Shown here piece after piece: positions 1 to 9,048 of a DNA stretch of 60,407 bases (position 1 is its first letter; every line of letters starts with the position of its first letter). The notes beneath the pieces were generated by a model. The model made no database searches and was not told the origin of the DNA. It saw nothing but the letters and a program-made list of their open reading frames with translations. A program made the translations under genes and the position numbers. The stretch spans positions 1 to 60,407 of the forward strand of contig CAJXUC010000017.1 in NCBI GenBank assembly GCA_913061315.1, written 5' to 3'. This stretch comes from an uncultured Gammaproteobacteria bacterium. GTDB lineage: Bacteria; Pseudomonadota; Gammaproteobacteria; GCA-001735895.

Positions 1-47
1 GAGATAGCGTAGCGTCTCGTGGGCTCGGAGATGTGTATAAGAGACAG
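1..47 (+). other. Illumina Nextera adapter (P7 side) left in the assembly
   Basis: Bases 14-47 equal the 34-base Nextera read-2 transposase adapter, ending in the mosaic-end sequence AGATGTGTATAAGAGACAG. Bases 6-13 (AGCGTAGC) sit exactly where the i7 index lies and match Nextera index N709 as I remember it. Bases 1-5 (GAGAT) match the end of the P7 flow-cell oligo. This is library-preparation sequence, not genome; biological sequence begins at about base 48. Confidence 0.97.
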
Positions 48-540
48 GTATAATACAAAAACTGAAACGCTTCTAGTTTTGTACCATTCAGTATTTGAAT
101 TGCTTTGCACCCATGTTTCAAGTTCATGAAGAAAAAGGTTTGTATACATTCCACCATGAGTCTCGATTAAGATAATGGTAGGTCGGTTGACTTTATTTTT
201 GATGACAAGCCATTCACTGCTTCAATATCTATTGAATTTAAGTCTAATGTGCCATCGTCAATCTCAGTGAATATTTAAGCTATCGCAGTAAATCTATCCG
301 TAACTATAACCTCGTAATCATCATTTATGATTGCAGGGCTACCCGACAAGCTGCAAACATAGGTAGACCCCCGTCGATGATATAAGTCTTCTTTACCATT
401 GAAGTTACAAGCAGCAACCTCATATAAATAGACATCATCGGAACGAATTTTTTTGATGGGTTGGATAGTTTCTCGGTCAGGTTCCACCAACGCTGTCTCA
501 ACACCTTCGTCAATAAATCGACACTTATTTGATTTAATTG
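48..540 (-). pseudogene. Decayed, truncated FkbM-family methyltransferase
   Basis: Read on the minus strand, about 540 down to 48 gives pieces that together resemble the C-terminal two thirds of an FkbM-type SAM-dependent methyltransferase. Pieces in order are FIDEGVETALVEPDRETI, VAACNFNGKEDLYHRRGS, DDGTLDLNSIDIE, then EWLVIKNKVNRPTIILIETHGG-like sequence. The reading frame is broken by an in-frame TAA at 275-277 and by a frame change near 215-222. The N-terminal glycine-rich SAM loop is missing, and the 3' end is cut off by the adapter at the contig end. FkbM proteins usually methylate sugars in glycan clusters. The family call rests on remembered consensus and is moderately sure. Sequencing errors near a contig end could explain one or both breaks. 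Confidence 0.6.
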
Positions 541-874
541 GCTGTCATACGTCCACTTCTGCGACATGTGACGGCGAGTATCCTTTGGACGTTACTTTTG
601 AAAACAACATCCCAACCTACGCAGCATAAGTTTTGTTAGTTTGATAGCACGAAATATAGAGAGGAATGACAACTATTTGGTCAACTATTTGATATAGTAA
701 TAAAGGTTTCAAATCAGGACTTCAAGTCTATAAATCGTCAGTTTCTATTTAGGCAGTTAAGAATTCTAAAATCATACTGATACCTATATAATGCCTGTTT
801 GAAATGGATGTCCTAAATTTTAGGGGCGCTATAACTGAATATCTTCAATTGACTGAAAAAATACGGTTTATCTT
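541..874 (+). other. Intergenic region upstream of GAPDH gene, possible promoter
   Basis: I see no coding sequence in this stretch. A TATAAT hexamer at 787-792 lies about 85 bases upstream of the GAPDH start and could be a sigma-70 -10 box, but the hexamer 17 bases upstream (TTCTAA) is a poor -35, so this promoter is only a suggestion. Confidence 0.3.
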
Positions 875-2323
875 ATGACACTTCTTCTTGAAGAAAAGTA
901 CCAAACTAGTTGGCAAGAACGGCAAACATTTGCAGAGAATATGCAGCCGATTATTGGTCAATTATTTAGAAATAAAGGTATTGAAATTTCGATTTACGGC
1001 AAACCTCTTGTCAACGCTTCAGCAATTGACATTATAAAATCTCATAAATCAGTTGCATTGCATGAAGAAAAAAAACTTCGGTTGCGTGAGAGCTACCCAT
1101 TTATAAAAGCTTTAAGCGAAATGAACCTTGCGCCAGCAAGAGTTGATATTGGTAAATTAGCTTACCGTTACTTGTTTCTGGGGCTAGATAATGGTCTCTC
1201 TGTAGAAAAGTTTCTAGAGCAAGAGCTAGTAACCATTGGGAAAATTTCTGACGTTGAACATAAAAAAGATGTTGTTTTATACGGCTTTGGCCGAATAGGG
1301 CGACTATTAGCACGACTGTTGATTGAACGAGCTGGACCTAACTCCTTATTGAATTTACGTGCAATTGTTATTCGACCGGGTAAAGACGATGATCTAGAAA
1401 AGCGTGCCAGTCTTTTAAGGCGTGACTCAGTTCATGGCGCATTTAATGGCAGCATCACTATCGATAAGGAAAATAATGTAATAAAAGCCAATGGTGCCTT
1501 TATCAAAATTATTTATGCAAAATCTCCCGCTGAAATAGACTATACCACCTATGGAATAAACAATGCCTTAGTGGTGGATAACACGGGTATATGGAGTGAT
1601 GAAGAAGGCCTTAGCCAACACTTAAAATCCAAAGGTGTCGAGAAAGTCCTGCTGACGGCACCTGGAAAAGGTAATATCAAGAACATTGTTCATGGTGTTA
1701 ATGAAGATATGATTTTATCTGAGGATAAAATTATCTCAGCTGCAAGCTGTACCACTAACGCGATTACACCTATTTTAAAAGCATTGAATGACAAATTCGG
1801 AATACGTAATGGTCATATAGAAACCGTGCATTCTTACACGAATGACCAAAATCTAACGGACAATTATCATAAGGCACCTCGACGAGGTCGAAGTGCACCT
1901 TTGAACATGGTGATTAGCACAACGGGTGCAGCCCAAGCAGTGGCTAAAGCCTTACCCGAGTTAGCCGGGCTGTTAACGGGCAACGCAATACGTGTACCAA
2001 CTCCCAATGTCTCGATTGCTATCATGAATTTAAACTTAAATATTGCTACCCATAAGGAAGAATTGAACGATTATATGCGTCAAATGTCGCTTAATTCGAA
2101 ACTGCAGCATCAAATCGATTACACCGCGTCAAATGAAATTGTTTCTACCGATTTAGTGGGTTCTCGCTATGCGGGTGTTCTCGATTCTCAAGCGACCATC
2201 GTAGATGGTGATCGTGCAGTGATTTATGTTTGGTATGATAATGAGTTTGGATATAGTTGCCAAGTTGTCCGTGTAATGCACGAAATGTCAGGCATTAATG
2301 TACCGACTTTACCAGCTAGTTAA
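875..2323 (+). CDS. Long-form glyceraldehyde-3-phosphate dehydrogenase
   Basis: The 482-residue product is longer than classical GAPDH (about 335 residues). An extra N-terminal region of about 125 residues precedes the dinucleotide-binding motif (YGFGRIGRLLARLLIERAG). The catalytic motif SAASCTTNAITP puts the nucleophile at Cys292, and the C-terminal WYDNEFGYSCQVVRVM is standard for the family. It would convert glyceraldehyde-3-phosphate to 1,3-bisphosphoglycerate, or the reverse in gluconeogenesis, in the cytoplasm. Long GAPDHs of this kind occur next to mfd in Pseudomonas; here the two genes are about 7 kb apart. It appears monocistronic. The ATG at 875 keeps the full N-terminal region. Cofactor preference cannot be read from the sequence. 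Confidence 0.9.
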   Translation: MTLLLEEKYQTSWQERQTFAENMQPIIGQLFRNKGIEISIYGKPLVNASAIDIIKSHKSVALHEEKKLRLRESYPFIKALSEMNLAPARVDIGKLAYRYLFLGLDNGLSVEKFLEQELVTIGKISDVEHKKDVVLYGFGRIGRLLARLLIERAGPNSLLNLRAIVIRPGKDDDLEKRASLLRRDSVHGAFNGSITIDKENNVIKANGAFIKIIYAKSPAEIDYTTYGINNALVVDNTGIWSDEEGLSQHLKSKGVEKVLLTAPGKGNIKNIVHGVNEDMILSEDKIISAASCTTNAITPILKALNDKFGIRNGHIETVHSYTNDQNLTDNYHKAPRRGRSAPLNMVISTTGAAQAVAKALPELAGLLTGNAIRVPTPNVSIAIMNLNLNIATHKEELNDYMRQMSLNSKLQHQIDYTASNEIVSTDLVGSRYAGVLDSQATIVDGDRAVIYVWYDNEFGYSCQVVRVMHEMSGINVPTLPAS

Positions 2324-2496
2324 GCTTTTTTGCTAAATAATACACGCGCAGCCGACAAGCAATGCTGCTGTGAATAAGCAAGATCCCTATGTTTTTACTG
2401 CTTTATGTCACTTGTCTTGGGATATTAAGTGCAATTTCGAATAAAGACCGCTCGTTATTATAGTTCCTCATTTTTCTCACCAAAGAAAAACACACA

Positions 2497-2961
2497 ATGA
2501 ACTTTCAACAACTGACCGAGAACGCTCGATACCAGATTTATACTTTGAAGAAACTGGAGTACAGACAACAATTTATCGCAGAGATATAGATAAAGGCTCA
2601 TCTGCTATTTTCCAAGAACTGCAAAGAAACGACGGATTGTGCGGGTATCGTCCCAAGCAAGCGTAAAGACTAAGCGTCAGGAATCGGACAAAGATGTCAA
2701 TGTGACAGAAGAGGTTATTGGTTGGATAGAAAGATTGATTCGTCAGAAATTAAGCGCTCAATCAGTTGTTGATTATTTAAAAATAGAGAATGTTTCGTAC
2801 CTCATCAAACGGTATACCAGGTGATCTACGCAGATCAAGCTACAAGTGGAGAATGGCTTCAGCACCTACGAGTTGTGTCCAAAATCTATCGAAAACGGTA
2901 TGGACATTGTGATTGTTGAGGCAAGGTTAAGAATAGGGTCGATATAATAGTAAGACAGCAC
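2497..2961 (+). pseudogene. IS30-family transposase remnant (N-terminal half)
   Basis: Starting at ATG 2497, the reading frame begins MNFQQLTENARYQIYTLKK, typical of IS30 transposases. It soon meets a stop, and continuation needs other frames: ELQRNDGLCGYRPKQA, then EEVIGWIERLIRQKLSAQS, then HQTVYQVIYADQA and RKRYGH with KVKNRVDI. These are the helix-turn-helix and the region before the DDE core, in the correct IS30 order. The catalytic DDE part is absent and the similarity ends near 2961. With several frameshifts and stops it cannot make an active enzyme. I found no inverted repeats or target duplication. Confidence 0.85.
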
Positions 2962-3052
2962 TTTTGTTGAACTGAAACTTTGATTATAATATAAGCGATT
3001 TTTTACTAATCCCGTAATTGGAGTGTTTTTTGGATTAGTATTAAATAGCAAT

Positions 3053-3230
<178 letters not shown>

Positions 3231-3246
3231 GGAGTGCTGACTTTGA

Positions 3247-3262
3247 TTGGGTTTTAACCCAA
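3247..3262 (+). other. Small hairpin after the FMN aptamer
   Basis: A 7-base inverted repeat (TTGGGTT / AACCCAA) with a 2-base loop (or fewer pairs and a larger loop) directly follows the aptamer. It has no U-run, so it is not a classical terminator. It may be part of the riboswitch expression platform. Confidence 0.35.
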
Positions 3263-3332
3263 GTTTAAACACGCTTGTCGCCCAGATTCCATATCACTCA
3301 TCGCCTAACGCGAAGGTCTTTTAGGTTATTTC

Positions 3333-3842
3333 ATGGATCAGTCAACACAGTTAAAAGCTGATAACAATCAGCTTCAAAAATCTTATCAGTTAATGCAAAG
3401 TGGTAAACGAATTGTATTTATTCAGGCCGCTTGGCATAGCGATATCGTGGATCAATCACGGCTTTCGTTTATAAGAGAGTGCGGAGATTTAGGCATTGAT
3501 GAGTCATCCATCGATTATTTAGAAGTGCCTGGAAGTTTAGAACTGCCGCTGCAAGCTAAGCTATTAGCCAAAACTGGGCGCTACGCCATTATTATTGCAG
3601 CAGGACTCATCGTCGATGGGGGTATTTATAGGCATGATTTTGTCGCCAGTACCGTACTCGACGCCCTGATGAAAATTCAGATTGATTTGGAAGTTCCTAT
3701 CCTTTCATTGGTATTAACACCGCATCATTTCCAAGAAACACTAGCACACGAAAATTTCTTTTTTGAACATTTTAAATTAAAAGGCTCAGAGGCAGCAAAA
3801 GCCTGCGCTATAACGTTGAAAAACCTTGAATTCACCCTCTGA
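3333..3842 (+). CDS. 6,7-dimethyl-8-ribityllumazine synthase, type II (RibH2-like)
   Basis: The 169-residue protein matches the lumazine synthase family, closest in wording to RibH2-type enzymes: FIQAAWHSDIVDQSR near the substrate-binding N-terminus, LEVPGSLELPLQAK, then AAGLIVDGGIYRHDFVAS and a late LTPHHFQE/EHF segment. The enzyme condenses the ribityl-aminouracil with dihydroxybutanone phosphate in riboflavin synthesis. The FMN riboswitch upstream independently ties the gene to flavin supply. No other rib gene is adjacent, so this is probably a second, orphan copy. The start at 3333 has only a weak upstream Shine-Dalgarno-like TAGG, consistent with regulated translation. Confidence 0.9.
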   Translation: MDQSTQLKADNNQLQKSYQLMQSGKRIVFIQAAWHSDIVDQSRLSFIRECGDLGIDESSIDYLEVPGSLELPLQAKLLAKTGRYAIIIAAGLIVDGGIYRHDFVASTVLDALMKIQIDLEVPILSLVLTPHHFQETLAHENFFFEHFKLKGSEAAKACAITLKNLEFTL

Positions 3843-4109
3843 CGTTTTTTGGAGTACGTGATTGATTGCCTTACTTTATAGTCAATCATTAGACTGTTTA
3901 TCGATTATTTTTGCTGAATAGACTAAATTTAGTTCAAAAAGATTGATGGGCTTCGCATGTAATGGTTGAAACTTTGTTGATATTCTTATTAATTGTCAAG
4001 TGTAAAAGTTTAATTAGTTGAAGTACTATTTCGACTACCATTGAGGAGTGATTTTTAGCCTTTAACTAAATTTTTATCAATTAAATCAAAAGTATATGCA
4101 TGTTTTCTA

Positions 4110-4673
4110 TTACCCCCCACCTTGATATTGTTTTGGCCAATGCTCTTTCACAACAGGACTGTCATCTGCGAGAGAGTGACAGCTATTTAAAAATAGTGAC
4201 GCTGATTCGATTGGTTTAGTCGCAGCTTGTAACGAACGTTTCATCATTTCACTACTAATGGTTTGTATTGCAGTGGTTGCTACAGGACCTAACAATTCAG
4301 TTAGATGGGTACAACCTCTGTTTTTACCCATTGCTGCTTTTGACTTTAAAGTCCAACCAGGAGCAATTTTTAAACCAATCAAGTTTTTGGCTGTGGCTAC
4401 AACAGATTTACAATAGTTATAAGGTGAACTATCAATTACCGCTTCAGCGTCGGTGACTGTCATTCTGTCGTCGATGGTGATTCGAATCGATATGTCGTGC
4501 AAAGCTTCATCTGTTTCGATCCATCCTCCGCGATCTTTATTGACAAATCGGTAGGGCTTAGTATCGACTATGCGACCTTCGATATCCCATAATCCATCTT
4601 TTCTTTTATATCCGTGGCAAGTTACAACTCGAGTGTGAGCAAGGTCACGGGTAATGGATTTGGTCAGTGGCAT
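4110..4673 (-). CDS. DUF2889 family protein
   Basis: The 187-residue protein carries the features of DUF2889: an opening HTRVVTCHGYKRKDGLWDIE strand region, a statement of a derived acid-rich middle (IRITIDDRMTVTDAEAVID), C88-region SPYNYCKSV, then LIGLKIAPGWT and the signature GCTHLTELLGPVATTA. The family's function is unknown. The gene stands alone on the minus strand, flanked by intergenic regions on both sides. No signal peptide or membrane segment is visible, so it is probably cytoplasmic. The conserved Cys-Thr-His near residue 120 suggests metal or cofactor binding, but that is inference only. Confidence 0.8.
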   Translation of the reverse strand: MPLTKSITRDLAHTRVVTCHGYKRKDGLWDIEGRIVDTKPYRFVNKDRGGWIETDEALHDISIRITIDDRMTVTDAEAVIDSSPYNYCKSVVATAKNLIGLKIAPGWTLKSKAAMGKNRGCTHLTELLGPVATTAIQTISSEMMKRSLQAATKPIESASLFLNSCHSLADDSPVVKEHWPKQYQGGG

Positions 4674-4838
4674 AATAGTATTCCTAAATGTTCGCTAAGT
4701 ACTTAATGTATTGTATCAATGGCGTCTATCAATCTATGGCAAACAGTGTTTAAGTGGTTCTCTAATCGCATAACTCATCATGTCATTATTGACGATGATT
4801 TCGTTAATATTCAGATAAACTTACCCTAAGGTGTAAAC

Positions 4839-5147
4839 GTGGTGGATATTGTAACTGTAGTGATTGGGTCAGGCATATTGATTTCGCTATTTGTGATTCT
4901 ATGGCTTAAAGAGCGCCGTAACTCACGTATTGAAAATATTGCTTATGGCTTGAGAAGTAGTGAAGATCAAACTGAAAACACCAAAACCAATATTACTGGT
5001 TTAGAATCTGGGTTTCGCGAAGCTATGTCTAAATTAGAGGATATTGGCGAGGTCGTTAAAAACGAGCAGGGGCAATGGCGATGGGTAAAATCAGGCCGGC
5101 CTGTTGGTGAGTTACTTCAAAAAAGTAGTCAAGACCATCACCAATAA
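4839..5147 (+). CDS. Small membrane-anchored protein of unknown function
   Basis: The 102-residue product has one N-terminal hydrophobic segment (about residues 2-22) ending in a positively charged KERRNSR stop-transfer stretch. A polar, possibly coiled-coil region follows. Near the C-terminus is an aromatic/basic patch (GQWRWVKSGRPVGELL). I do not recognise a family. The start is GTG at 4839 (or the adjacent GTG at 4842), supported by an AAGGTG Shine-Dalgarno a few bases upstream. It lies divergent from the DUF2889 gene, with no plausible operon partner. Confidence 0.6.
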   Translation: MVDIVTVVIGSGILISLFVILWLKERRNSRIENIAYGLRSSEDQTENTKTNITGLESGFREAMSKLEDIGEVVKNEQGQWRWVKSGRPVGELLQKSSQDHHQ

Positions 5148-5277
5148 TCAGTTCAAATTTATTTTATTATTTAGATTATTAATGATTAAATTTTTTGATA
5201 ATTCTGTTATCAAGTTTTAAAATTTCTTCTTAAATGATTATACCAGACCGTAATAAGGGGCTTTTCTCTCAGCTTGA

Positions 5278-6016
5278 ATGGCTTCATTATTTGAATTCTG
5301 GAATTTGAATACTACCCTGCTTTATTACAGAGGTATTTTTTTTATCCTTATCTTGACTTTAGTCTTATTTCTCTGTTGTAAGCGGTTTTTATCTGCTAGC
5401 TGAGGATTGGTTGAACTGGGATTTTTGATGGCTTTTATGTTGTTGATAACCAATATAAAGTAGACTAATTTCATTCAATTAATATCCGCTGGCAATATCA
5501 TATTGATTTTTTTGTCTCACCTTTTTTTGCGACCATACTGTCGCTTATCAATTTAAAAGGCAATCAAACACCAATAACGTATTGGATTATCGAACTATTA
5601 TTCACTTTGACGTTCACTATTGGTTTAGTTACGCGTCAGTCAGGTGGCTTTATAGCTGATATGAAAGTCCTAGACTTTGTTCTCAATACAGGCTTCATCG
5701 TTTTTTGCCCTTTAGTATAAAGATACTGATCTTGAGCGAGCTTTTATTGTGGGTTGTGCCATGAGAGCTTGGTATGTATTTGTCAGTCGTACTATTTTGG
5801 TGATCGATTCGACACAACTGACCCGTTTTCAGTACAATGTCCTTTGTCGATACCGTGGGCTTATGCGATTATTACCCTTTCTCCTTGACCTTTGCCATGC
5901 AAGTTCTGCGGAAATTTGCTTTTGGCATCGGTTTCTGGATTGTTATAGCCAGTCTAAGTGCCAATTTAGAAAGGTTAGATGATCCAGTTTTAATAGATAA
6001 AATAAATAGGTCGTAA
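5278..6016 (+). pseudogene. Decayed membrane-protein gene
   Basis: From ATG 5278 a hydrophobic peptide begins MASLFEFWNLNTTLLYYRG and hits a stop after about 40 residues. A second frame (about 5416-5720) continues with GIFDGFYVVDNQYKVD, one in-frame stop, then membrane-like sequence containing FFVSPFFATILSLINLKG and LLFTLTFTIGLVTRQSGG. The last part (about 5884-6016) reads FAMQVLRKFAFGIGFWIVIA and ends in a stop just before def. The patches of good coding character in shifting frames indicate a broken gene for a multi-pass membrane protein. I cannot name the family. Sequencing error seems an unlikely cause given several separate breaks. Confidence 0.5.
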
Positions 6017-6019
6017 GAT

Positions 6020-6550
6020 ATGGCAATTAAACCCGTGTTGAGAATGGGCGAAGTGAGTTTATTTGAGTCCTCTGAAGAGGTATGCGAATTCAACACTGCA
6101 GCCCTTGAATCTTTACTCACGGATATGTGGGATACAATGGCAGCCGAAAATGGTGCGGGCATTGCGGCACCCCAAATTGGCGTGAATTTACAGGTGGTTA
6201 TTTTTGGCTATGAAAATAATCTACGCTATCCAGATGAGGATTCGATACCCCAAACTGTACTTATCAACCCTGTTATTACGCCCATGAGTGACGATATGGA
6301 TGAGGGTTGGGAAGGTTGTTTAAGTGTTCCTGGTATGCGCGGTTTGGTACCTAGATTTACGCATATCCGTTATCAAGGGCTTGATCAATTTGGCCATTCA
6401 ATTGACCGTGAAGTCGATGGTTTTCATGCTAGGGTAGTACAGCATGAATGTGATCACCTCGATGGTATTCTTTACCCCCAACGTATTGAAGATATGAGTT
6501 ATTTTGGGTTTTGTGAAGAGCTGGAATCGAACCACTATTTTCAAATTTAG
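6020..6550 (+). CDS. def: Peptide deformylase
   Basis: All three peptide deformylase motifs are visible: GAGIAAPQ (residues 45-52), EGCLS (98-102, whose Cys binds the metal) and HECDH (142-146, with the two metal-binding His and the catalytic Glu). The enzyme removes the formyl group from the N-terminal methionine of new proteins. At 176 residues it is of normal length. It is not next to fmt, so it may be an additional deformylase rather than the one in the usual def-fmt operon. The bioA gene starts 25 bases downstream on the same strand and may be co-transcribed. The ATG at 6020 directly follows the decayed gene. Confidence 0.93.
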   Translation: MAIKPVLRMGEVSLFESSEEVCEFNTAALESLLTDMWDTMAAENGAGIAAPQIGVNLQVVIFGYENNLRYPDEDSIPQTVLINPVITPMSDDMDEGWEGCLSVPGMRGLVPRFTHIRYQGLDQFGHSIDREVDGFHARVVQHECDHLDGILYPQRIEDMSYFGFCEELESNHYFQI

Positions 6551-6574
6551 CCTTTTGCTGCCGGGATTATAAAG

Positions 6575-7879
6575 ATGAATCTAGTCGACATTAAGCACCT
6601 AGAACAAGTGGATGCCAACCACATTTGGCACCCTTATTCTGCGATGCATGGTGGCAACCCAGTTTATGTTGTTGAAAGCGCTAAAGGCACTCGAATTAAG
6701 CTGGCTGATGGGCGAGAGCTGATCGACGGCATGTCCTCTTGGTGGTGTGCGATGCATGGCTACAACCATCCCGTATTGAATCAGGCGGTTCATGACCAGC
6801 TTGGCAATATGTCACATGTCATGTTTGGCGGTTTAACGCATGCACCAGCAGTTAAACTGATTGAAAAACTGGTAGAGATTACGCCAGAACCACTTGCATC
6901 CGTCTTTCTTTCAGATTCAGGTTCAGTTTCTGTGGATGTTGCGATGAAAATGGCAATTCAATATTGGCACGCTAAAGATAAGCCCTCAAAATATCGATTT
7001 GTATCTCTTCGTAATGGTTATCACGGCGATACATTTGGTGCCATGTCAGTGTGCGACCCTGTCAACGGGATGCATAGTTTATTTTCTAATGTTTTGGTAA
7101 AACAGTTTTTTGTTGATTCACCTGATTGCAAATTTGGTGAGCCTTGTAGTGAGCCAGACATTGCATCTTTGTCTAATCTACTTAAAACACATCAAGATGA
7201 TATTGCAGCGGTCATATTAGAGCCAATAGTGCAGGGTGCTGGTGGCATGCGGTTTTATTCAGCAGATTACTTAAAGCAAGCCCGATTGCTGTGTGATCTA
7301 TATGATGTGCTTTTAATTACTGACGAAATAGCCACTGGATTTGGTCGCACCGGCAAGTTGTTTGCCTGTGAACATGCTGACATATCACCCGATATTATGT
7401 GTATCGGGAAATCACTGACGGGTGGTTATATGACATTGGCAGCAACCTTAACGACTTTGGACGTGAGTCGTACTATTGATCAAGGCATTCCGGGTGTTTT
7501 TATGCATGGTCCAACTTTTATGGCCAATCCATTGGCCTGTGCGGTGGCACTAGCGAGTATTTTATTATTAGAAGAGACTCAGTGGCTGGAACAGGTCAGG
7601 TCTATTGAGTTGATTCTAAAGTTAAATTTGAGACCCTTTGAATCCTACATTCAAGTGAAAGATGTTCGTGTGTTGGGTGCCATTGGCGTAATAGAATTAC
7701 ACGAGCCAGTTAATATGAAATGGATAACAGAGCAATTTGTTAAATCGGGTGTTTGGGTCAGACCATTTGGACGTTTAGTTTACCTAATGCCACCTTTTAT
7801 TATTAATGAGGCTGATTTGACTGCCCTATGCCAAGCTGTTGGTCGCATTGTGAATAAAATTCCAAGCTCGGTGCTATAA
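6575..7879 (+). CDS. bioA: Adenosylmethionine-8-amino-7-oxononanoate aminotransferase
   Basis: The 434-residue protein begins with the BioA hallmark HIWHPYSAM. It contains DGMSSWWCAMHGYNHP, the class-III aminotransferase core (LLITDEIATGFGRTGK) and the PLP lysine at about residue 279 in CIGKSLTGGY. It converts 7-keto-8-aminopelargonate to 7,8-diaminopelargonate in biotin synthesis, with S-adenosylmethionine as amino donor. Other biotin genes are not in this window, so it is separated from bioBFCD. No BirA operator was recognised. It probably shares a transcript with def upstream. Confidence 0.94.
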   Translation: MNLVDIKHLEQVDANHIWHPYSAMHGGNPVYVVESAKGTRIKLADGRELIDGMSSWWCAMHGYNHPVLNQAVHDQLGNMSHVMFGGLTHAPAVKLIEKLVEITPEPLASVFLSDSGSVSVDVAMKMAIQYWHAKDKPSKYRFVSLRNGYHGDTFGAMSVCDPVNGMHSLFSNVLVKQFFVDSPDCKFGEPCSEPDIASLSNLLKTHQDDIAAVILEPIVQGAGGMRFYSADYLKQARLLCDLYDVLLITDEIATGFGRTGKLFACEHADISPDIMCIGKSLTGGYMTLAATLTTLDVSRTIDQGIPGVFMHGPTFMANPLACAVALASILLLEETQWLEQVRSIELILKLNLRPFESYIQVKDVRVLGAIGVIELHEPVNMKWITEQFVKSGVWVRPFGRLVYLMPPFIINEADLTALCQAVGRIVNKIPSSVL

Positions 7880-7960
7880 ATACGGCGTGATGAATTCAAT
7901 TTTGACCCATTTTCAATAACACTTGGCCTGTTGTGTTACCCTTAATACTTTAATAATTGT

Positions 7961-7990
7961 AATTAACAGCTTTGCTTTAAGTTGTTAATT
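7961..7990. terminator. Possible terminator between convergent bioA and csiV-like genes
   Basis: An 8-base perfect inverted repeat (AATTAACA / TGTTAATT) with a 14-base loop lies in the gap between convergent genes. The stem is AT-rich and flanking T-runs are short, so it is a weak candidate. Confidence 0.3.
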
Positions 7991-8058
7991 TGGAAGATCC
8001 CCAAGTTTATTTGTGTGTTTAATTATAGGCATGCAAGTTTGATGGGTCTGCTTTTGGA

Positions 8059-9042
8059 CTATTCAACAACTATTAGTTCAATGGCTAAATTGTCCTTCTG
8101 CAACTCAGCTTCCAATAATTCGGCCGGAATCGTGTAGGGCGTTATAAGTATTAACATCGCGAATTCTGGACTATCAAGATAATGTAACGTTTCACTTCTC
8201 ATCCGACGGTGCTCTTTTAAACGATGATTATCCAAAATCTTAGCTTCTATAAAGCTCTCGTTGAGTGATGGTTGTGAATTTAATTGGGTGGTCTCTAGTT
8301 GAGGATCAAGTGGGTCTCGTGGCTTACGTAGTACCAGGTCAGTATGAACATGTAGGTATCTAGAAAGCGACACGGTGATCTTACCTTCAACTTCATATAG
8401 CCCGGTAATCTTTGGCTCAAGAACTAATTCAGTTTCATCTATAAGATTAATGTGATCTAGGTCATTTTGCTCACTGTCTACTGAAGTTAGAGTTATTGGA
8501 ACGTCAGTAGTATCTACGTGGTCTAAATCGTTTTGTTCACTATCCATTGAACTGAGAGTTACATAATTCTTAACAGCCTGACTAGTTTTCAATAGTTCAA
8601 CTTTGTCATCAATAGAAACAAATTCAGTGCCGAAAAGACGACCAGCCTTAATCCATACGGGTAAAGCTTGTGACTGATCTAGTCCAGGTTGACGCCATGC
8701 AAAGTGCTTTAACACTTCATAACGAGAAGATCTTTTTATTTTTTTCGCCATATCAGCCAGTTTCAAAATGACTTCAGGCACAACTTCATACTGCTTTTTT
8801 ATAGCTGAATTGATACTGGATGAGTGAGACAGATCAAGTATATTTTCGTCTTTTGCCGGGGTACTGATGGGTAGGGTATATTCTTTTGAGCTAGGTACTT
8901 TGGTGTTTTTATAAAGAATAACCTCAACTTCATAATGAGGTAGGGTGCCATCACTGTCTTGCGCCAAAGCATTATTGGGCAAAAATGTTCCTGCTAAGGA
9001 TGGCATGAGGGTGGTTAAGAGTATCAGTTGCTGTAATTTCAT
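8059..9042 (-). CDS. CsiV-family exported protein
   Basis: The 327-residue protein has an N-terminal signal peptide (hydrophobic, ending near LAGTFLPNNALAQ). The opening strand YEVEVILYKN and the C-terminal HRRMRSETLHYLDSPEFAMLILITPY-like block are typical of the CsiV family (PF10972) that usually follows mfd. CsiV is a periplasmic peptidoglycan-binding protein linked to cell-wall growth in Vibrio. The stop-to-start gap to mfd is only about 6 bases, so the two are probably one operon. A 63-base direct repeat encodes two near-copies of DSEQNDLDH in the middle, enlarging a low-complexity acidic segment. The exact role here is inferred from family and position. Confidence 0.78.
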   Translation of the reverse strand: MKLQQLILLTTLMPSLAGTFLPNNALAQDSDGTLPHYEVEVILYKNTKVPSSKEYTLPISTPAKDENILDLSHSSSINSAIKKQYEVVPEVILKLADMAKKIKRSSRYEVLKHFAWRQPGLDQSQALPVWIKAGRLFGTEFVSIDDKVELLKTSQAVKNYVTLSSMDSEQNDLDHVDTTDVPITLTSVDSEQNDLDHINLIDETELVLEPKITGLYEVEGKITVSLSRYLHVHTDLVLRKPRDPLDPQLETTQLNSQPSLNESFIEAKILDNHRLKEHRRMRSETLHYLDSPEFAMLILITPYTIPAELLEAELQKDNLAIELIVVE

Positions 9043-9048
9043 AAATGG

